A DNA stretch of 20,760 bases from Lichenicola sp964658455 (lineage in GTDB: Bacteria > Pseudomonadota > Alphaproteobacteria > Acetobacterales > Acetobacteraceae): assembly GCA_964658455.1 (NCBI GenBank), contig CAZZZA010000042.1, forward strand, positions 1-20,760. The letters run 5' to 3'. Of this stretch, positions 1 to 8,644 are shown in pieces (positions within the stretch are counted from its first letter, which is position 1; each line of letters starts with the position of its first letter). Below the pieces are notes generated by a model, which made no database searches, was not told the origin of the DNA, and was given only the letters and a program-made list of their open reading frames with translations. Made by a program: the position numbers and the translations under genes.

Positions 1-2048
1 TGCGCGCCGACAAGGTGACGTTCGACCGCAACACCAACGTCGCCGCCGCCTCCGGTCACGTCGCGATCGTCGAGCCGGACGGCCAGGTGCTGTTCTCCGA
101 CTATGCGGAGCTGACCCAGGGCATGCGCCAGGGGGTGATGTCGAACATGCGCGGCATCATGGCCGCGAACGGCAAGCTCGCCGCCAACGGCGCGCGGCGC
201 ACCGACGGCAAGGTCAACGACCTGTCGCGCGTGGTCTACACCGCCTGCAAGGTCTGCGCGCAGCATCCCGAGCGGCTGCCGTTCTGGCAGTTGCGCGCCT
301 ATGACGCGACCGACGATCTCGAGCACAAGCGCATCGAGTATCGCGACGTGTATCTCGACATGTTCGGCCTGCCGGTCGGCTACCTGCCGTTCTTCTCGAC
401 GCCGGACCCGTCGGTCAAACGCCAGAGCGGCTTCCTGCTCGGCGACATCTCGCCGCACGACAAGTATCTCGGCACCTACGTCACGCTGCCGTATTTCTGG
501 GCGATCGACCGCGAGAGCGACCTGACCGTGGTGCCGCTGCTCTCCAGCGACAACGGGCCGCAGCTCACCGGCGAGTATCGCCGCAACTTCAACAACGGCA
601 TCCTGCGCGTCACCGGGGCGCTAGCCTACGACACCACCGACACCGCCGGCTATGTCGGCAGCAACGGCACCTACGTCGCACCGGTCAACGACCAGGGCCT
701 GCAGGGCTACCTGTTCGCCAAGACCCAGTTCAACTACGACGAGCACTGGCGCTACGGCGCAGACGTCAACATCGCCAGTTCCGCCAACTATCTTCGCGAC
801 TACCGCATCAGCGGCTACGGCGCCGACGTGCTCGGCAGCAACGTGTATGTCGAGGGTTTCGGCGTCGGCGCCTACACCCGTCTCGACAGCACGATCTACC
901 AGGGCCTCAATTCCGGCGTCATCAACGCGAGCGAACTGCCGTTCGTGCTGCCGCAATACCAGTACTATTTCACCGGCGCCCCGGATGCGCTGGGCGGCCG
1001 CACCTCGGTATCGACGCGCGACTTCAACATCTACCGCTCCGACGGCACATCCGACCAGCGCGCCCAGCTCTCGCTGAACTGGGACCGGCCGTTCCACGAC
1101 CGGCTGGGCCAGATGTTCGTGTTCACCGCGCATCTCGACAGCGAGGCCTACAAGGCGACCAAGCTCGATCTGATCCCGAACTACAGCGCGGTGAACGCGG
1201 CGTCCGGTGCCCAGGCGCTGCCCACGGTGGCGCTGAAGATGAACTGGCCGTTCCTCAAGAGCACCAAGAACAGTTCGGTGATCGTCGAGCCGATCGTACA
1301 GCTGATCGCCGCACCCAATTCCGGCAACAGCCGCACCCGCAACCTGCCCAACGAGGACAGTCTCGACTACGAGTTCACCGACAGCACCCTGTTCTCGCTG
1401 AACCGCCACGAGGGCGTCGACCGCCTCGATGGCGGGTTGCGCGCCAATTACGGCCTGCACGTCAACTGGACCTTCGGCTCGAAGCAGATCGACGCGCTGC
1501 TGGGCGAGAGCTACCAGGAGCATATCGACCGCAACCAGTTGCCCGATACCGGCCTCGACACCCACGCCTCTGACGTGGTCGGCCGGATCCGGTTCGCGCC
1601 GGTCCGCTACCTCGACTTCACCGCCCGCGGCCGCTTCGACCACAACACCGGTCAGACCCGGTTCGCAGACGGGCTGATCTCCGCCGGCGTGCCGCTGCTG
1701 TCGGTGACCGGCGGCTACATCTACAACCAGCACAGCTTCTATTATTACTACGACAACAACTTCTATACCGGCGCGCCCTCGGCGAACTATTTCGTGCCGA
1801 CCAACGAGGGCACGCTCGGGCTGTCCAGCACCTACAAGCAGTGGCATGTCGGCGCCTATGGCAGGCGCGACCTCGCCACCAACCGCCTGGTCGCGATCGG
1901 CACCGATGCGTCCTACACCAACGACTGCTTCATCTTCGACGTGTCGTTCAACCGCCGCTACACGACCATCAACGGCGACACCGGCGACACGTCGATCCTG
2001 TTCACGCTGACCTTCAAGACGCTGGGCACCTTCCCGGTGAACGGCTGA
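1..2048 (+). CDS. lptD: LPS-assembly protein LptD, 3' part (5' end outside window)
   Basis: LptD is the outer-membrane beta-barrel that, with LptE, inserts lipopolysaccharide into the outer leaflet. The frame is open from the first full codon (base 3), so the true start lies upstream. The GTG at base 15 is internal, because RADK precedes it in frame and continues the domain. The first 60 or so residues are the end of the OstA/LptA-like periplasmic jellyroll. A CKVC motif (codons at 246-257) precedes the barrel, as in alphaproteobacterial LptD, and the remainder is rich in aromatic beta-strands (YFWAID, YYFTGAPDA, FYYYYDNNFY). A late Cys (1926-1928) sits where E. coli LptD has its C-terminal cysteine pair, so the inter-domain disulfide is plausible with one partner. 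Alternating polar/aromatic strands run to the stop TGA at 2046. SurA, the chaperone for LptD folding, follows 46 bases downstream, which supports the call. Confidence 0.93.
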   Translation, partial: RADKVTFDRNTNVAAASGHVAIVEPDGQVLFSDYAELTQGMRQGVMSNMRGIMAANGKLAANGARRTDGKVNDLSRVVYTACKVCAQHPERLPFWQLRAYDATDDLEHKRIEYRDVYLDMFGLPVGYLPFFSTPDPSVKRQSGFLLGDISPHDKYLGTYVTLPYFWAIDRESDLTVVPLLSSDNGPQLTGEYRRNFNNGILRVTGALAYDTTDTAGYVGSNGTYVAPVNDQGLQGYLFAKTQFNYDEHWRYGADVNIASSANYLRDYRISGYGADVLGSNVYVEGFGVGAYTRLDSTIYQGLNSGVINASELPFVLPQYQYYFTGAPDALGGRTSVSTRDFNIYRSDGTSDQRAQLSLNWDRPFHDRLGQMFVFTAHLDSEAYKATKLDLIPNYSAVNAASGAQALPTVALKMNWPFLKSTKNSSVIVEPIVQLIAAPNSGNSRTRNLPNEDSLDYEFTDSTLFSLNRHEGVDRLDGGLRANYGLHVNWTFGSKQIDALLGESYQEHIDRNQLPDTGLDTHASDVVGRIRFAPVRYLDFTARGRFDHNTGQTRFADGLISAGVPLLSVTGGYIYNQHSFYYYYDNNFYTGAPSANYFVPTNEGTLGLSSTYKQWHVGAYGRRDLATNRLVAIGTDASYTNDCFIFDVSFNRRYTTINGDTGDTSILFTLTFKTLGTFPVNG

Positions 2049-2094
2049 TGACGAGCCCTCCGCCCCGGCGCGGGGTCATTTCCAGGAACAATCC

Positions 2095-3483
2095 ATGAGC
2101 TCCAGGCGCTTTCCCCGTTCGGCGCACGCCGTCCTGCCCGCCCTGATGGCGGCTTCGCTGGCCCTCTCCGCCGGGCCGGCGATGGCGCAGCAGCATCACC
2201 GCCATCACGGCCAGCCCGCCGCCACCGGGCCGGACGGCGCCAAAACCGCCCAGCCCGCCGACCAGCAGGCGCTGGGTCCGGCGCAGGACCGCATCGTCGC
2301 CGTGGTCAACGGCCAGATCATCACCCGCCGCGACGTCGACGACCGCGCCCGCCTGTTCGCGCTCTCGACCGGCCTGCCGATGAACGAGGCGGTGCAGGCA
2401 AGGCTGCGGCCGCAGATCACCCGCCAGCTGATCGACGAGAAGCTGCGGATGCAGGAGATCCAGCAGCGCCACATCAACGTGCCGTTGACGCAGATCTCTA
2501 ACGCGATCGAGGACATCGAGAAGCGCAACGGCATGGCCAAGAACGCGCTGCGCGACAAGCTCGCCGCCGATGGCGTGTCGATGACCACGCTGATCGACCA
2601 GATCCGGGCCCAGCTCGCCTGGACCGGGGTGCTGCGCGAACAGCTCGGCGACCGCGCCAGGGTCAGCTCCGCCGATATCCGCCAGCGCATCGCCACCCTC
2701 AAGAGCGAGAACGGTCAGCCGGAATACGCGATCAGCGAGATCTTCGTGCCGGTCGATGATCCCAACAACACCGGCGACGCGCTGAAATTCGCCGATACCG
2801 TGATCCAGCAGCTCCGCGCCGGGGCGCCGTTCCCGATCGTCGCCGCGCAGTTCAGCCAGAGCCAGACCGCGCTCGAGGGCGGCGCGCTCGGCTGGGTGCA
2901 GGCCGACAAGCTCGATCCGCAGGTGGTGGCGGTCGCCAGGGAGATGCCGATCGGCGCGGTCAGCAACCCGATCCGGGTCGCCGGCGGCTACGACATCATC
3001 ACCCTGGCCGGACGGCGCGAGGTCGGCCGGCAGATGGCCACCGTGCTCGATCTGCGCCAGGCCTTCATCCCGTTCGCCACGCCGCTCAATCCGCAGGCGC
3101 CGACCCCGCAACAGCAGCAGGCGCTGCAGCAGGCGACCGCGCTCTCCAAGAGCGCCCACGATTGTGCGACGCTCGAGGCCGCCAACAAGAGTTTCGGCGA
3201 GAAGCGCCCCGGCAATCCCGGCGAGGTGCAGCTCGACCGGCTGAACCCGCAGATGGCCAACGTGCTCAAGCCGCTCGGGGTCAACGTCGCCAGCCATCCG
3301 CTGGTCTCCGTCGACGGCATCGACATCATCATGATCTGCTCCCGCACCGAGAAGAACCTCGCCGAGCGCAACACCGAGGAAGTGGCCGACCAGCTGCTGA
3401 ACGACCGCGTCGAGCAGGTCTCGCGCCAGCTCAACCGCGACCTGCACCGCAAGGCGGTGATCGACATGCGCTCGACCTCGTAA
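2095..3483 (+). CDS. surA: Periplasmic chaperone / peptidyl-prolyl isomerase SurA
   Basis: SurA escorts unfolded outer-membrane proteins, LptD included, across the periplasm. The protein has 462 residues. Residues 1-31 form a signal peptide (RR at 4-5, hydrophobic core, cleavage after AMA). A His-rich and Gln/Pro-rich linker follows. A SurA N-terminal chaperone domain spans about 65-195 and starts with the family-typical DRIVAVVNGQIIT. A parvulin (PpiC) domain spans about 208-308, with EIFVP, GGALGWV and GGYDIITL. The last 150 residues, with DIIMICSR, look like a degenerate second parvulin repeat plus the C-terminal helix. E. coli SurA has two clear parvulin domains, so this one is diverged. 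ATG 2095 is preceded by AGGAA at a suitable distance. The stop TAA overlaps the ksgA start (TAATG), so the two genes are translationally coupled. Confidence 0.93.
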   Translation: MSSRRFPRSAHAVLPALMAASLALSAGPAMAQQHHRHHGQPAATGPDGAKTAQPADQQALGPAQDRIVAVVNGQIITRRDVDDRARLFALSTGLPMNEAVQARLRPQITRQLIDEKLRMQEIQQRHINVPLTQISNAIEDIEKRNGMAKNALRDKLAADGVSMTTLIDQIRAQLAWTGVLREQLGDRARVSSADIRQRIATLKSENGQPEYAISEIFVPVDDPNNTGDALKFADTVIQQLRAGAPFPIVAAQFSQSQTALEGGALGWVQADKLDPQVVAVAREMPIGAVSNPIRVAGGYDIITLAGRREVGRQMATVLDLRQAFIPFATPLNPQAPTPQQQQALQQATALSKSAHDCATLEAANKSFGEKRPGNPGEVQLDRLNPQMANVLKPLGVNVASHPLVSVDGIDIIMICSRTEKNLAERNTEEVADQLLNDRVEQVSRQLNRDLHRKAVIDMRSTS

Positions 3484-4310
3484 TGGCGCTGCCGGTCCTG
3501 CCCACGCTGCGCGCGGTGATCGCGCAGCACGGGCTGGATGCGCGCAAGTCGCTCGGGCAGCACTTCCTGCTCGATCCGGGGCTGATCGCCAGGATCGCAT
3601 CGCTGGCCGGCGACCTGGCCGGGCGCCACGTGATCGAGGTCGGGCCCGGGCCCGGCGGTCTGACCCGGGCGCTGCTCGACGGCGCGGCTAAGAGCGTCAC
3701 CGCGATCGAGATCGACCGCCGCGCCGTCGCCGCGATCGAGCATCTCCGCCTGCTGCTCGAGGCCGCCGGCGAGACGCGGCTGCGGCTGATCGAGGCCGAC
3801 GCCACCCGGCTCGACCTGGCCGGGCTGGTGCCGGCGCCGCGCCGGATCGTCGCCAACCTGCCCTACAATGTCGGCACGCCGCTGCTGGTCGGATGGCTGC
3901 GCCAGGCGGGCTGCTGGGAGCAGCTGACCCTGATGTTCCAGCAGGAGGTGGCGGAGCGGATCGCCGCCGCCCCCGGCGAGGACGCCTACGGCAGGCTGGC
4001 GGTGCTGTCGCAATGGACCTGCCGGGCGGCGCTGCTGCTCCGCATCCCGCCCGGCGCATTCTCGCCGCCGCCGAGCGTGTACTCGGCGGTGGTCGGGCTC
4101 ACCCCGCACGCGGAGCAGCCGCCGGCCGACCTGTTCGCGGCGATGGAGCGGCTGACCGCCGCCGCCTTCGGCCAGCGCCGCAAGATGCTGCGCGGCGCGC
4201 TCAAGGGGCTGGGCGGCGAGACCTTGCTGGGGCGTGCCGCGATCGATCCGCAGCGGCGCGCCGAGACGCTCTCGATCGCCGAGTTCGACCGGCTGGTGCG
4301 CGCGCTCTGA
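3483..4310 (+). CDS. rsmA: 16S rRNA dimethyladenosine transferase KsgA/RsmA
   Basis: This enzyme uses SAM to dimethylate the two adjacent adenosines in the 3' terminal hairpin of 16S rRNA (A1518 and A1519 in E. coli), a late step of small-subunit maturation. The product has 275 residues, the usual length. Visible motifs are GQHFLLD (25-31), the SAM-binding EVGPGPGGLTRALL (from 52), the acidic EIDRR, the catalytic NLPYN (125-129), and FSPPPSVYSAV near 193-203. The C-terminal helical domain includes QRRKMLR. ATG 3483 overlaps the surA stop by one base. The open frame extends further upstream to 3162, but that part lies inside surA and is not coding here. In many proteobacteria pdxA lies between surA and ksgA; it is missing here. 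The gene ends 15 bases from the convergent cfa stop, with no room for an independent terminator. Confidence 0.96.
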   Translation: MALPVLPTLRAVIAQHGLDARKSLGQHFLLDPGLIARIASLAGDLAGRHVIEVGPGPGGLTRALLDGAAKSVTAIEIDRRAVAAIEHLRLLLEAAGETRLRLIEADATRLDLAGLVPAPRRIVANLPYNVGTPLLVGWLRQAGCWEQLTLMFQQEVAERIAAAPGEDAYGRLAVLSQWTCRAALLLRIPPGAFSPPPSVYSAVVGLTPHAEQPPADLFAAMERLTAAAFGQRRKMLRGALKGLGGETLLGRAAIDPQRRAETLSIAEFDRLVRAL

Positions 4311-4325
4311 GACGGGTCCTGCCGC

Positions 4326-5537
4326 TCATGGCGGCGACGGGCGCTCGTTCTCGGTCATGTAGGTGCGGGTCAGCGGCACCGCGTCGATGGCGCGGGTGAG
4401 CTGGATCTGGAAGTTCATGTAGTTCTGGCTGCGGAACGCGATCTCCGAGCCGGCCAGATAGAGTTCGAACATGCGGCAGAAGCGCTCGTCATACAGCGCC
4501 CGCACCTGGGTCCGGTTGGCGGCGAAGCGCTGGCGCCAGTGCGCGATGGTGCGGGCATAGTGCAGCCGCAGCACCTCGCAATCCGTCACCCACAGGCCGG
4601 TGCGCTCGATCGCGGCGAAGGTCTCGCTCAGCGCCGGCGAGTAGCCGCCGGGGAAGATGTATTTGTCGAGCCAGGGGTTGGTGGCGCCCGGCCCCCTGGC
4701 GCGGCCGATCGAATGCACCAGCGCCACGCCGTCCGGCCGCAGGCAGTCGCGGATGGTGGCGAAATAGCGCTGGAAATGGCCGATGCCGGCATGCTCGATC
4801 ATGCCGACCGAGACCACGCGGTCGAAACGCTGGCGCAGCGCGCGGTAATCCATCAGCGCGAAGCGGACCCTGTCCTGCAGGCCTTGCTGCGCCGCCCGGG
4901 CATTGGCGACCGCGAGCTGCTCGGTCGAGAGGGTGATGCCCATCACGCGCGCGCCGTAGTCGCGGGCCAGGGTCAGCGCCAGCCCGCCCCAGCCGGAACC
5001 GATATCGAGCACCTCGAGATCCGGGCGATCGAGCAGCAGCTTGGCGGCGATATGGTGCTTCTTGGCCTCCTGCGCCGCCTCCAGCGTCTCGTCGCCGCGC
5101 GGGAAATAGGCGCAGGAATATTGCCGGTCCTGGTCCAGGAACAGGTCGTACAGCGCCCCGTTCAGGTCGTAATGGTGCGCCACGTTGCGGCGCGCGCGCG
5201 GCGCCGGGTTGTACTGGGTGAGCACGCGCCTGGCCTCGCGCGCCCTGGCGGACAGGGCGACGCCGGGATGGAAGCCGTAACGGGCATTGATCAGGCAGAA
5301 CTCGAGCAGCGCGTAGAGCGAGCACGCCATCGGCTCCAGCGTGCCGTCCATGTAGGCTTCGCCGAAGGCGAGGCCGGGATTGAGCAGCAGCCCCTTCTCG
5401 ATCGCGCGGTCGATGATGCGGAGCCCCACCACCGGTTCGCCCTGTCCGTAGCGGCGGACGGAACCGTCCGCGAACCCGACCAGCAAGGTGCCGCGCGTCA
5501 CGAAGCGCCGCAGCACCAGATCGAGCAGCACCGTCAT
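4326..5537 (-). CDS. cfa: Cyclopropane-fatty-acyl-phospholipid synthase family protein
   Basis: It is expected to transfer the SAM methyl group to the double bond of unsaturated phospholipid acyl chains, forming cyclopropane rings that help membranes withstand acid and stationary phase. The protein has 403 residues. An N-terminal lipid-binding region includes GEAYMDGTLEP (59-69), then HYDL (122-125) and the SAM loop VLDIGSGWGGLAL (176-188). The E. coli active-site residues appear conserved: Cys142 (SCAYF), Glu248 (MIEHAG), His275 (VHSIG) and Tyr327 (LHYART). FPGGYSP (295-301) is also typical. A GGCGGAG ribosome site lies about 8 bases before ATG 5537. The gene is convergent with ksgA and 65 bases downstream of sulP on the same strand, so it could be read with sulP. 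The family also contains tuberculostearate-type methyltransferases, so the exact product is not certain. Confidence 0.9.
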   Translation of the reverse strand: MTVLLDLVLRRFVTRGTLLVGFADGSVRRYGQGEPVVGLRIIDRAIEKGLLLNPGLAFGEAYMDGTLEPMACSLYALLEFCLINARYGFHPGVALSARAREARRVLTQYNPAPRARRNVAHHYDLNGALYDLFLDQDRQYSCAYFPRGDETLEAAQEAKKHHIAAKLLLDRPDLEVLDIGSGWGGLALTLARDYGARVMGITLSTEQLAVANARAAQQGLQDRVRFALMDYRALRQRFDRVVSVGMIEHAGIGHFQRYFATIRDCLRPDGVALVHSIGRARGPGATNPWLDKYIFPGGYSPALSETFAAIERTGLWVTDCEVLRLHYARTIAHWRQRFAANRTQVRALYDERFCRMFELYLAGSEIAFRSQNYMNFQIQLTRAIDAVPLTRTYMTENERPSPP

Positions 5538-5602
5538 CGCATGGGCTCCGCCATATCCAGCCGAGGTAATAATGGCCCGGCGTGGCGGCTCCGGGAAGAC
5601 CG

Positions 5603-7147
5603 TTACCGCGCCTGAGGAGTCAGGGTTTCATGGACCTCTGGCCCGTGCCGCTGCACCAGCGCTGCGCTGGCCTCGTTCAGCCCGACCACCTCGGTCCGGA
5701 TGCCGTGGCGCCGCATCCTGGTCGTCACCGCCTGCAGCGCCGCGACGGCGGTGATGTCCCAGAAATGCGCGTCGCGGACGTCGATCCGGACCCTGCCGGC
5801 GCTGTCGCGAAGATCGAACGCCTCGGCGAAGATCTCGGCGCTGGCGAAGAACACCTGGCCTGCGACCCGGTACAGACGGGTATCGGTCGCCGCGTCGTAG
5901 CTGCTGGTGATCGATATCGACCGCATCACCTTGAAGGCGAAGAAGACCCCGCTCAGCAGCACGCCGACCACCACGCCGGCGGCGAGATCGCTGGTCGCCA
6001 CGGTGACGATCACCGTCGCCAGCATGACGATGCTCGACACCTTCGGATGCAGCGTCAGATCGCGGAGCGACGACCAGGAGAAGGTGCTGATCGAGACCAT
6101 GATCATGATCGCAACCAGCGCGGCCACCGGCACGCGCGCCACCCACGGCCGCAGCAGCACCATCAGGATCAGCAGGAACACCCCGGCGACCAGGGTCGAC
6201 AGGCGGCCGCGGCCGCCATAGCGCACGTTGCCGACGGTCTGGCCGATCATGCCGCAGCCGGCGATGCCGCCGAACAGCCCGGCGGCGATGTTGGCGAGCC
6301 CGAGCCCGCGACATTCCTGCGCCTTGGCGCTGGTGGTGTCGGTCAGCTCGTCCACCACGCTGGCGGTCATCATCGATTCCAGCAGCCCCACCACCGCCAT
6401 CGCCAGCGCATACGGCGCGATGATGCGCAGCGTCGCGAGGCTCGGCGGCACGTGCGGCCACACCAGATGCGGCAGCGACGCCGGCAGCGCGCCGAGATCG
6501 GACACGACGTGCAGCTTCATCGGCACCAGGACGCTGATGGTGGTGAGCACGACGATGCAGATCAGCGGCGACGGCACCGCCTCGGTCAGGCGGGGAAGCA
6601 GATAGATGATGGTGAGACCGATGGCGATCATCAGGTAGGTCTGCCAGCCGACGCCCAGCATCTGCGGCACCTGGGCGGAGAAGATCAGGATCGCCAGCGC
6701 GTTGACGAAGCCGGTGCGGACCGAACTCGACACGAAGCGCATCAGCACGTCGAGGCGCAGCACCCCGAACAGCAGCTGCAGGAGGCCGGCCAGCAGCGTC
6801 GCGGCGAGCAGGTAGTCCAGCCCGTGCGCGCGCACCAGGGACGCGGCGACCAGCGCCACCGACCCGGCGGCGCCGGAGATCATCGCCGGCCGGCCGCCGG
6901 TAAACGCGATCACGATGCCGATGACGAAGGAGGCGAACAGCCCGACCTGGGGATCGACCCCGGCGACGAACGAGAAGGCGATCACCTCGGGTATCAGCGC
7001 GAAGGTGCCGACCATCCCGGCCAGCACGTCGCGCCGCAGCGCGACGGCCACGTCGCGCCAGCGCGCGACATCCGTATCGCGCCGCCGGGCGGCGACACCA
7101 CCGAACCATTCTGCGGCGTAGCGGGAGACCGAAGCGTTCATCATCAT
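5603..7147 (-). CDS. SulP-family inorganic anion transporter with STAS domain
   Basis: This is an inner-membrane secondary transporter of the SLC26/SulP family. Substrates in the family include sulfate, bicarbonate, chloride and dicarboxylates, and the sequence does not decide between them. The protein has 514 residues. After a basic, soluble N-terminus (1-38), about 12 to 14 hydrophobic segments fill about 39-410 (for example AGMVGTFALIPEVIAFSFVA and LLAATLLAGLLQLLFGVL). The first segment carries the family-typical PEVIAFSF. A cytoplasmic STAS domain spans about 420-505, and its core FWDITAVAAL (462-471) matches the phosphorylatable-loop region of SulP STAS domains. Three consecutive ATG codons stand at the start (7147, 7144, 7141); GAGGG lies about 8 bases upstream. 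A terminator hairpin ends only about 21 bases before the ATG, so its promoter arrangement is odd. cfa follows 65 bases downstream. Confidence 0.9.
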   Translation of the reverse strand: MMMNASVSRYAAEWFGGVAARRRDTDVARWRDVAVALRRDVLAGMVGTFALIPEVIAFSFVAGVDPQVGLFASFVIGIVIAFTGGRPAMISGAAGSVALVAASLVRAHGLDYLLAATLLAGLLQLLFGVLRLDVLMRFVSSSVRTGFVNALAILIFSAQVPQMLGVGWQTYLMIAIGLTIIYLLPRLTEAVPSPLICIVVLTTISVLVPMKLHVVSDLGALPASLPHLVWPHVPPSLATLRIIAPYALAMAVVGLLESMMTASVVDELTDTTSAKAQECRGLGLANIAAGLFGGIAGCGMIGQTVGNVRYGGRGRLSTLVAGVFLLILMVLLRPWVARVPVAALVAIMIMVSISTFSWSSLRDLTLHPKVSSIVMLATVIVTVATSDLAAGVVVGVLLSGVFFAFKVMRSISITSSYDAATDTRLYRVAGQVFFASAEIFAEAFDLRDSAGRVRIDVRDAHFWDITAVAALQAVTTRMRRHGIRTEVVGLNEASAALVQRHGPEVHETLTPQAR

Positions 7148-7168
7148 GGGCCAGCCCTCATGACATGG

Positions 7169-7194
7169 AAAAGCCCGGACCTTCCGGTCCGGGC
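7169..7194 (-). terminator. Intrinsic terminator after rplI, just before sulP
   Basis: On the minus strand, GCCCGGACC (7194-7186) and GGTCCGGGC (7181-7173) form a perfect 9-bp GC-rich stem closed by a GGAA tetraloop. TTTT follows immediately (7172-7169). It lies 28 bases past the rplI stop codon, the expected place for the end of the rpsF-rpsR-rplI operon. The odd feature is that sulP starts about 21 bases further on in the same direction. Confidence 0.85.
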
Positions 7195-7222
7195 CCTGTC
7201 CAGGCGCGACATCGACGACGCG

Positions 7223-7795
7223 TCAGGCGGCTTCTTCGTCCGTGGGCTCGGCGCCCTCGAACATTTCGCTCTCGTCCTGCTCGTCCTCGTCGCCGTCATT
7301 GAGGCCGACGCGCTCGCCACGCGCCTGGCGCTCGGCTTCCTCGACGGAACGGGCGACGTTGGCGACCACGCGGATGGTCACTTCCGGGTGCAGCACCACA
7401 CGGACGTCGGACAGGCCGAGCGTCTTGATCGGGTGGGCAAGCTGCACCTGGCTGCGGTCGATGGTCAGACCGCCCTCGGCGGCGGCGGCGGCGATGTCGC
7501 GCGGCGACACAGAGCCGTATAGGCTGCCGCTGTCGCCGGCCTGGCGGATGATCACGACCGTGAGGCCGCTCATCCGCTCGGCCAGGCGCTCGGCCTCCTC
7601 GCGGCGCTTGAGGTTGGTCGCCTCGAGCTGGATGCGCTCGCGCTCGAAACGCTCGCGGTTGTGCGCGTTGGAGCGGATCGCCTTGCCCTGGGGCAGCAGG
7701 AAGTTGCGGGCATAGCCCGGCTTCACCTTCACGATTTCGCCCATCTGGCCCAGCTTCTCGACGCGCTGGAGCAGGATCACTTCGGTTGCGGCCAT
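7223..7795 (-). CDS. rplI: 50S ribosomal protein L9
   Basis: L9 binds domain V of 23S rRNA at the base of the L1 stalk and limits frameshifting through its extended C-terminal domain. The protein has 190 residues, longer than the usual 148 or so. The N-terminal RNA-binding domain shows EVILLQRVEKLGQMG and GYARNFLLPQGKA (27-39). The connecting helix is the charged run near 45-75, and the C-terminal domain carries GSLYGSVSPRDIAAA and HPEVTIRV. The extra length is an acidic tail of about 25 residues (NDGDEDEQDES and onward), a feature often seen in alphaproteobacterial L9. GAGGGGG upstream supports ATG 7795. It is 13 bases downstream of rpsR and is the last gene of the rpsF-rpsR-rplI operon, followed by a strong terminator. 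Confidence 0.97.
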   Translation of the reverse strand: MAATEVILLQRVEKLGQMGEIVKVKPGYARNFLLPQGKAIRSNAHNRERFERERIQLEATNLKRREEAERLAERMSGLTVVIIRQAGDSGSLYGSVSPRDIAAAAAEGGLTIDRSQVQLAHPIKTLGLSDVRVVLHPEVTIRVVANVARSVEEAERQARGERVGLNDGDEDEQDESEMFEGAEPTDEEAA

Positions 7796-7808
7796 GGTGT
7801 GCGCCCCC

Positions 7809-8123
7809 TCAGCTCAGGATGTAGGGAAGGAGCGCCAGGAAGCGGGCGCGCTTGATGGCGTTGGCCAGCTCGCGCTGCTTCTTGGCGGACACGGCGGTGA
7901 TCCGGCTCGGCACGATCTTGCCGCGCTCGGACAGGAAGCGGCTCAGCAGGCGCACGTCCTTGTAGTCGATCTTCGGCGCGTTCGGGCCGGAGAACGGGCA
8001 GGACTTGCGACGGCGGTAGAACGGGCGGCGCGCGCCGACCGCGGCGCGGCGGCCGCCGGCCTCTTCACCGGCGCCCTGGGCGCCACGCTCGGACGAATTG
8101 CCGCTGGAATGGGACTGGGACAT
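7809..8123 (-). CDS. rpsR: 30S ribosomal protein S18
   Basis: S18 pairs with S6 and binds the central domain of 16S rRNA in the platform of the small subunit. The protein has 104 residues. The core is recognisable from RRPFYRRRKSCPFSG, through DYKDVRLLSRFLSERGKIVP, to SRITAVSAKKQRELANAIKRARFLALLPY. It carries about 30 extra N-terminal residues rich in Ser, Gly, Glu and Arg compared with the 75-residue E. coli protein, which is common in this group. Its ribosome site GGGGGAG is formed by the last codons of rpsF, six bases from the rpsF stop, so translation of the S6-S18 pair is probably coupled. Confidence 0.97.
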   Translation of the reverse strand: MSQSHSSGNSSERGAQGAGEEAGGRRAAVGARRPFYRRRKSCPFSGPNAPKIDYKDVRLLSRFLSERGKIVPSRITAVSAKKQRELANAIKRARFLALLPYILS

Positions 8124-8129
8124 CGGTGC

Positions 8130-8618
8130 TTACTCCCCCTCGGCCATGTCGCGGCCGCCGCGCGGACCGCGCTCGGGACGGTCGCCATCCTCGGGACGGG
8201 CGCGGAACTCCTCGCGATCGTCATAGCCGCGCTTGCGGCCGCTATCGAACCGGCCGGCCGGCTTCGGGCCGCGGAAGCCGCGCTCGCGATCGTCGCCCTT
8301 GCGGCTCAGGATCGCGGACGGCGCCTCGTCGATCGCCTCGACCCGCAGCGTCAGGAAGCGCAGCACGTCCTCGTTGAGGCCGAGCTGGCGCTCCATCTCG
8401 GTGATGGCGGACGGCTTGGCGTCGAGGCCGAGGAGCATGTAGTGCCCCTTGCGGTTCTTCTTGATGCGATAGGCCAGGCTGCGCAGGCCCCAATATTCGC
8501 GCTTCTGGACCGAACCGCCCTCGCCTTCGACCAGGGCGGCGATCCCGTCGGCGATCAGGTCGACCTGGGCCTGGGTGATGTCGTTACGTGCGATCAGCAC
8601 GCTCTCGTAGAGTGGCAT
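8130..8618 (-). CDS. rpsF: 30S ribosomal protein S6
   Basis: S6 binds 16S rRNA as a heterodimer with S18. The protein has 162 residues. The ferredoxin-like fold spans about 1-100, with MPLYESVLIARND, YWGLRSLAYRIKKNRKGHY and MERQLGLNEDVLRFLTLRVE. The remaining 60 or so residues are a disordered tail rich in Arg, Gly, Asp and Glu (repeated RGG-like and DDRE elements); long S6 tails are frequent in alphaproteobacteria. ATG 8618 is fixed by AAGGGAG seven bases upstream and by alignment to the S6 N-terminus. The same frame stays open far upstream to about 9860, but that part is antisense or unrelated to S6. It is the first gene of rpsF-rpsR-rplI, and the 176-base gap before it may hold the operon promoter and a leader structure. 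Confidence 0.96.
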   Translation of the reverse strand: MPLYESVLIARNDITQAQVDLIADGIAALVEGEGGSVQKREYWGLRSLAYRIKKNRKGHYMLLGLDAKPSAITEMERQLGLNEDVLRFLTLRVEAIDEAPSAILSRKGDDRERGFRGPKPAGRFDSGRKRGYDDREEFRARPEDGDRPERGPRGGRDMAEGE

Positions 8619-8644
8619 GATGTCTCCCTTCGGATGGTTCAACC

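Noticed and set aside
2063..2075. CCCCG-GCG-CGGGG hairpin between lptD and surA
   Set aside because: Only 5 bp and no T-run follows. It may weakly modulate surA, but it is not a convincing terminator.
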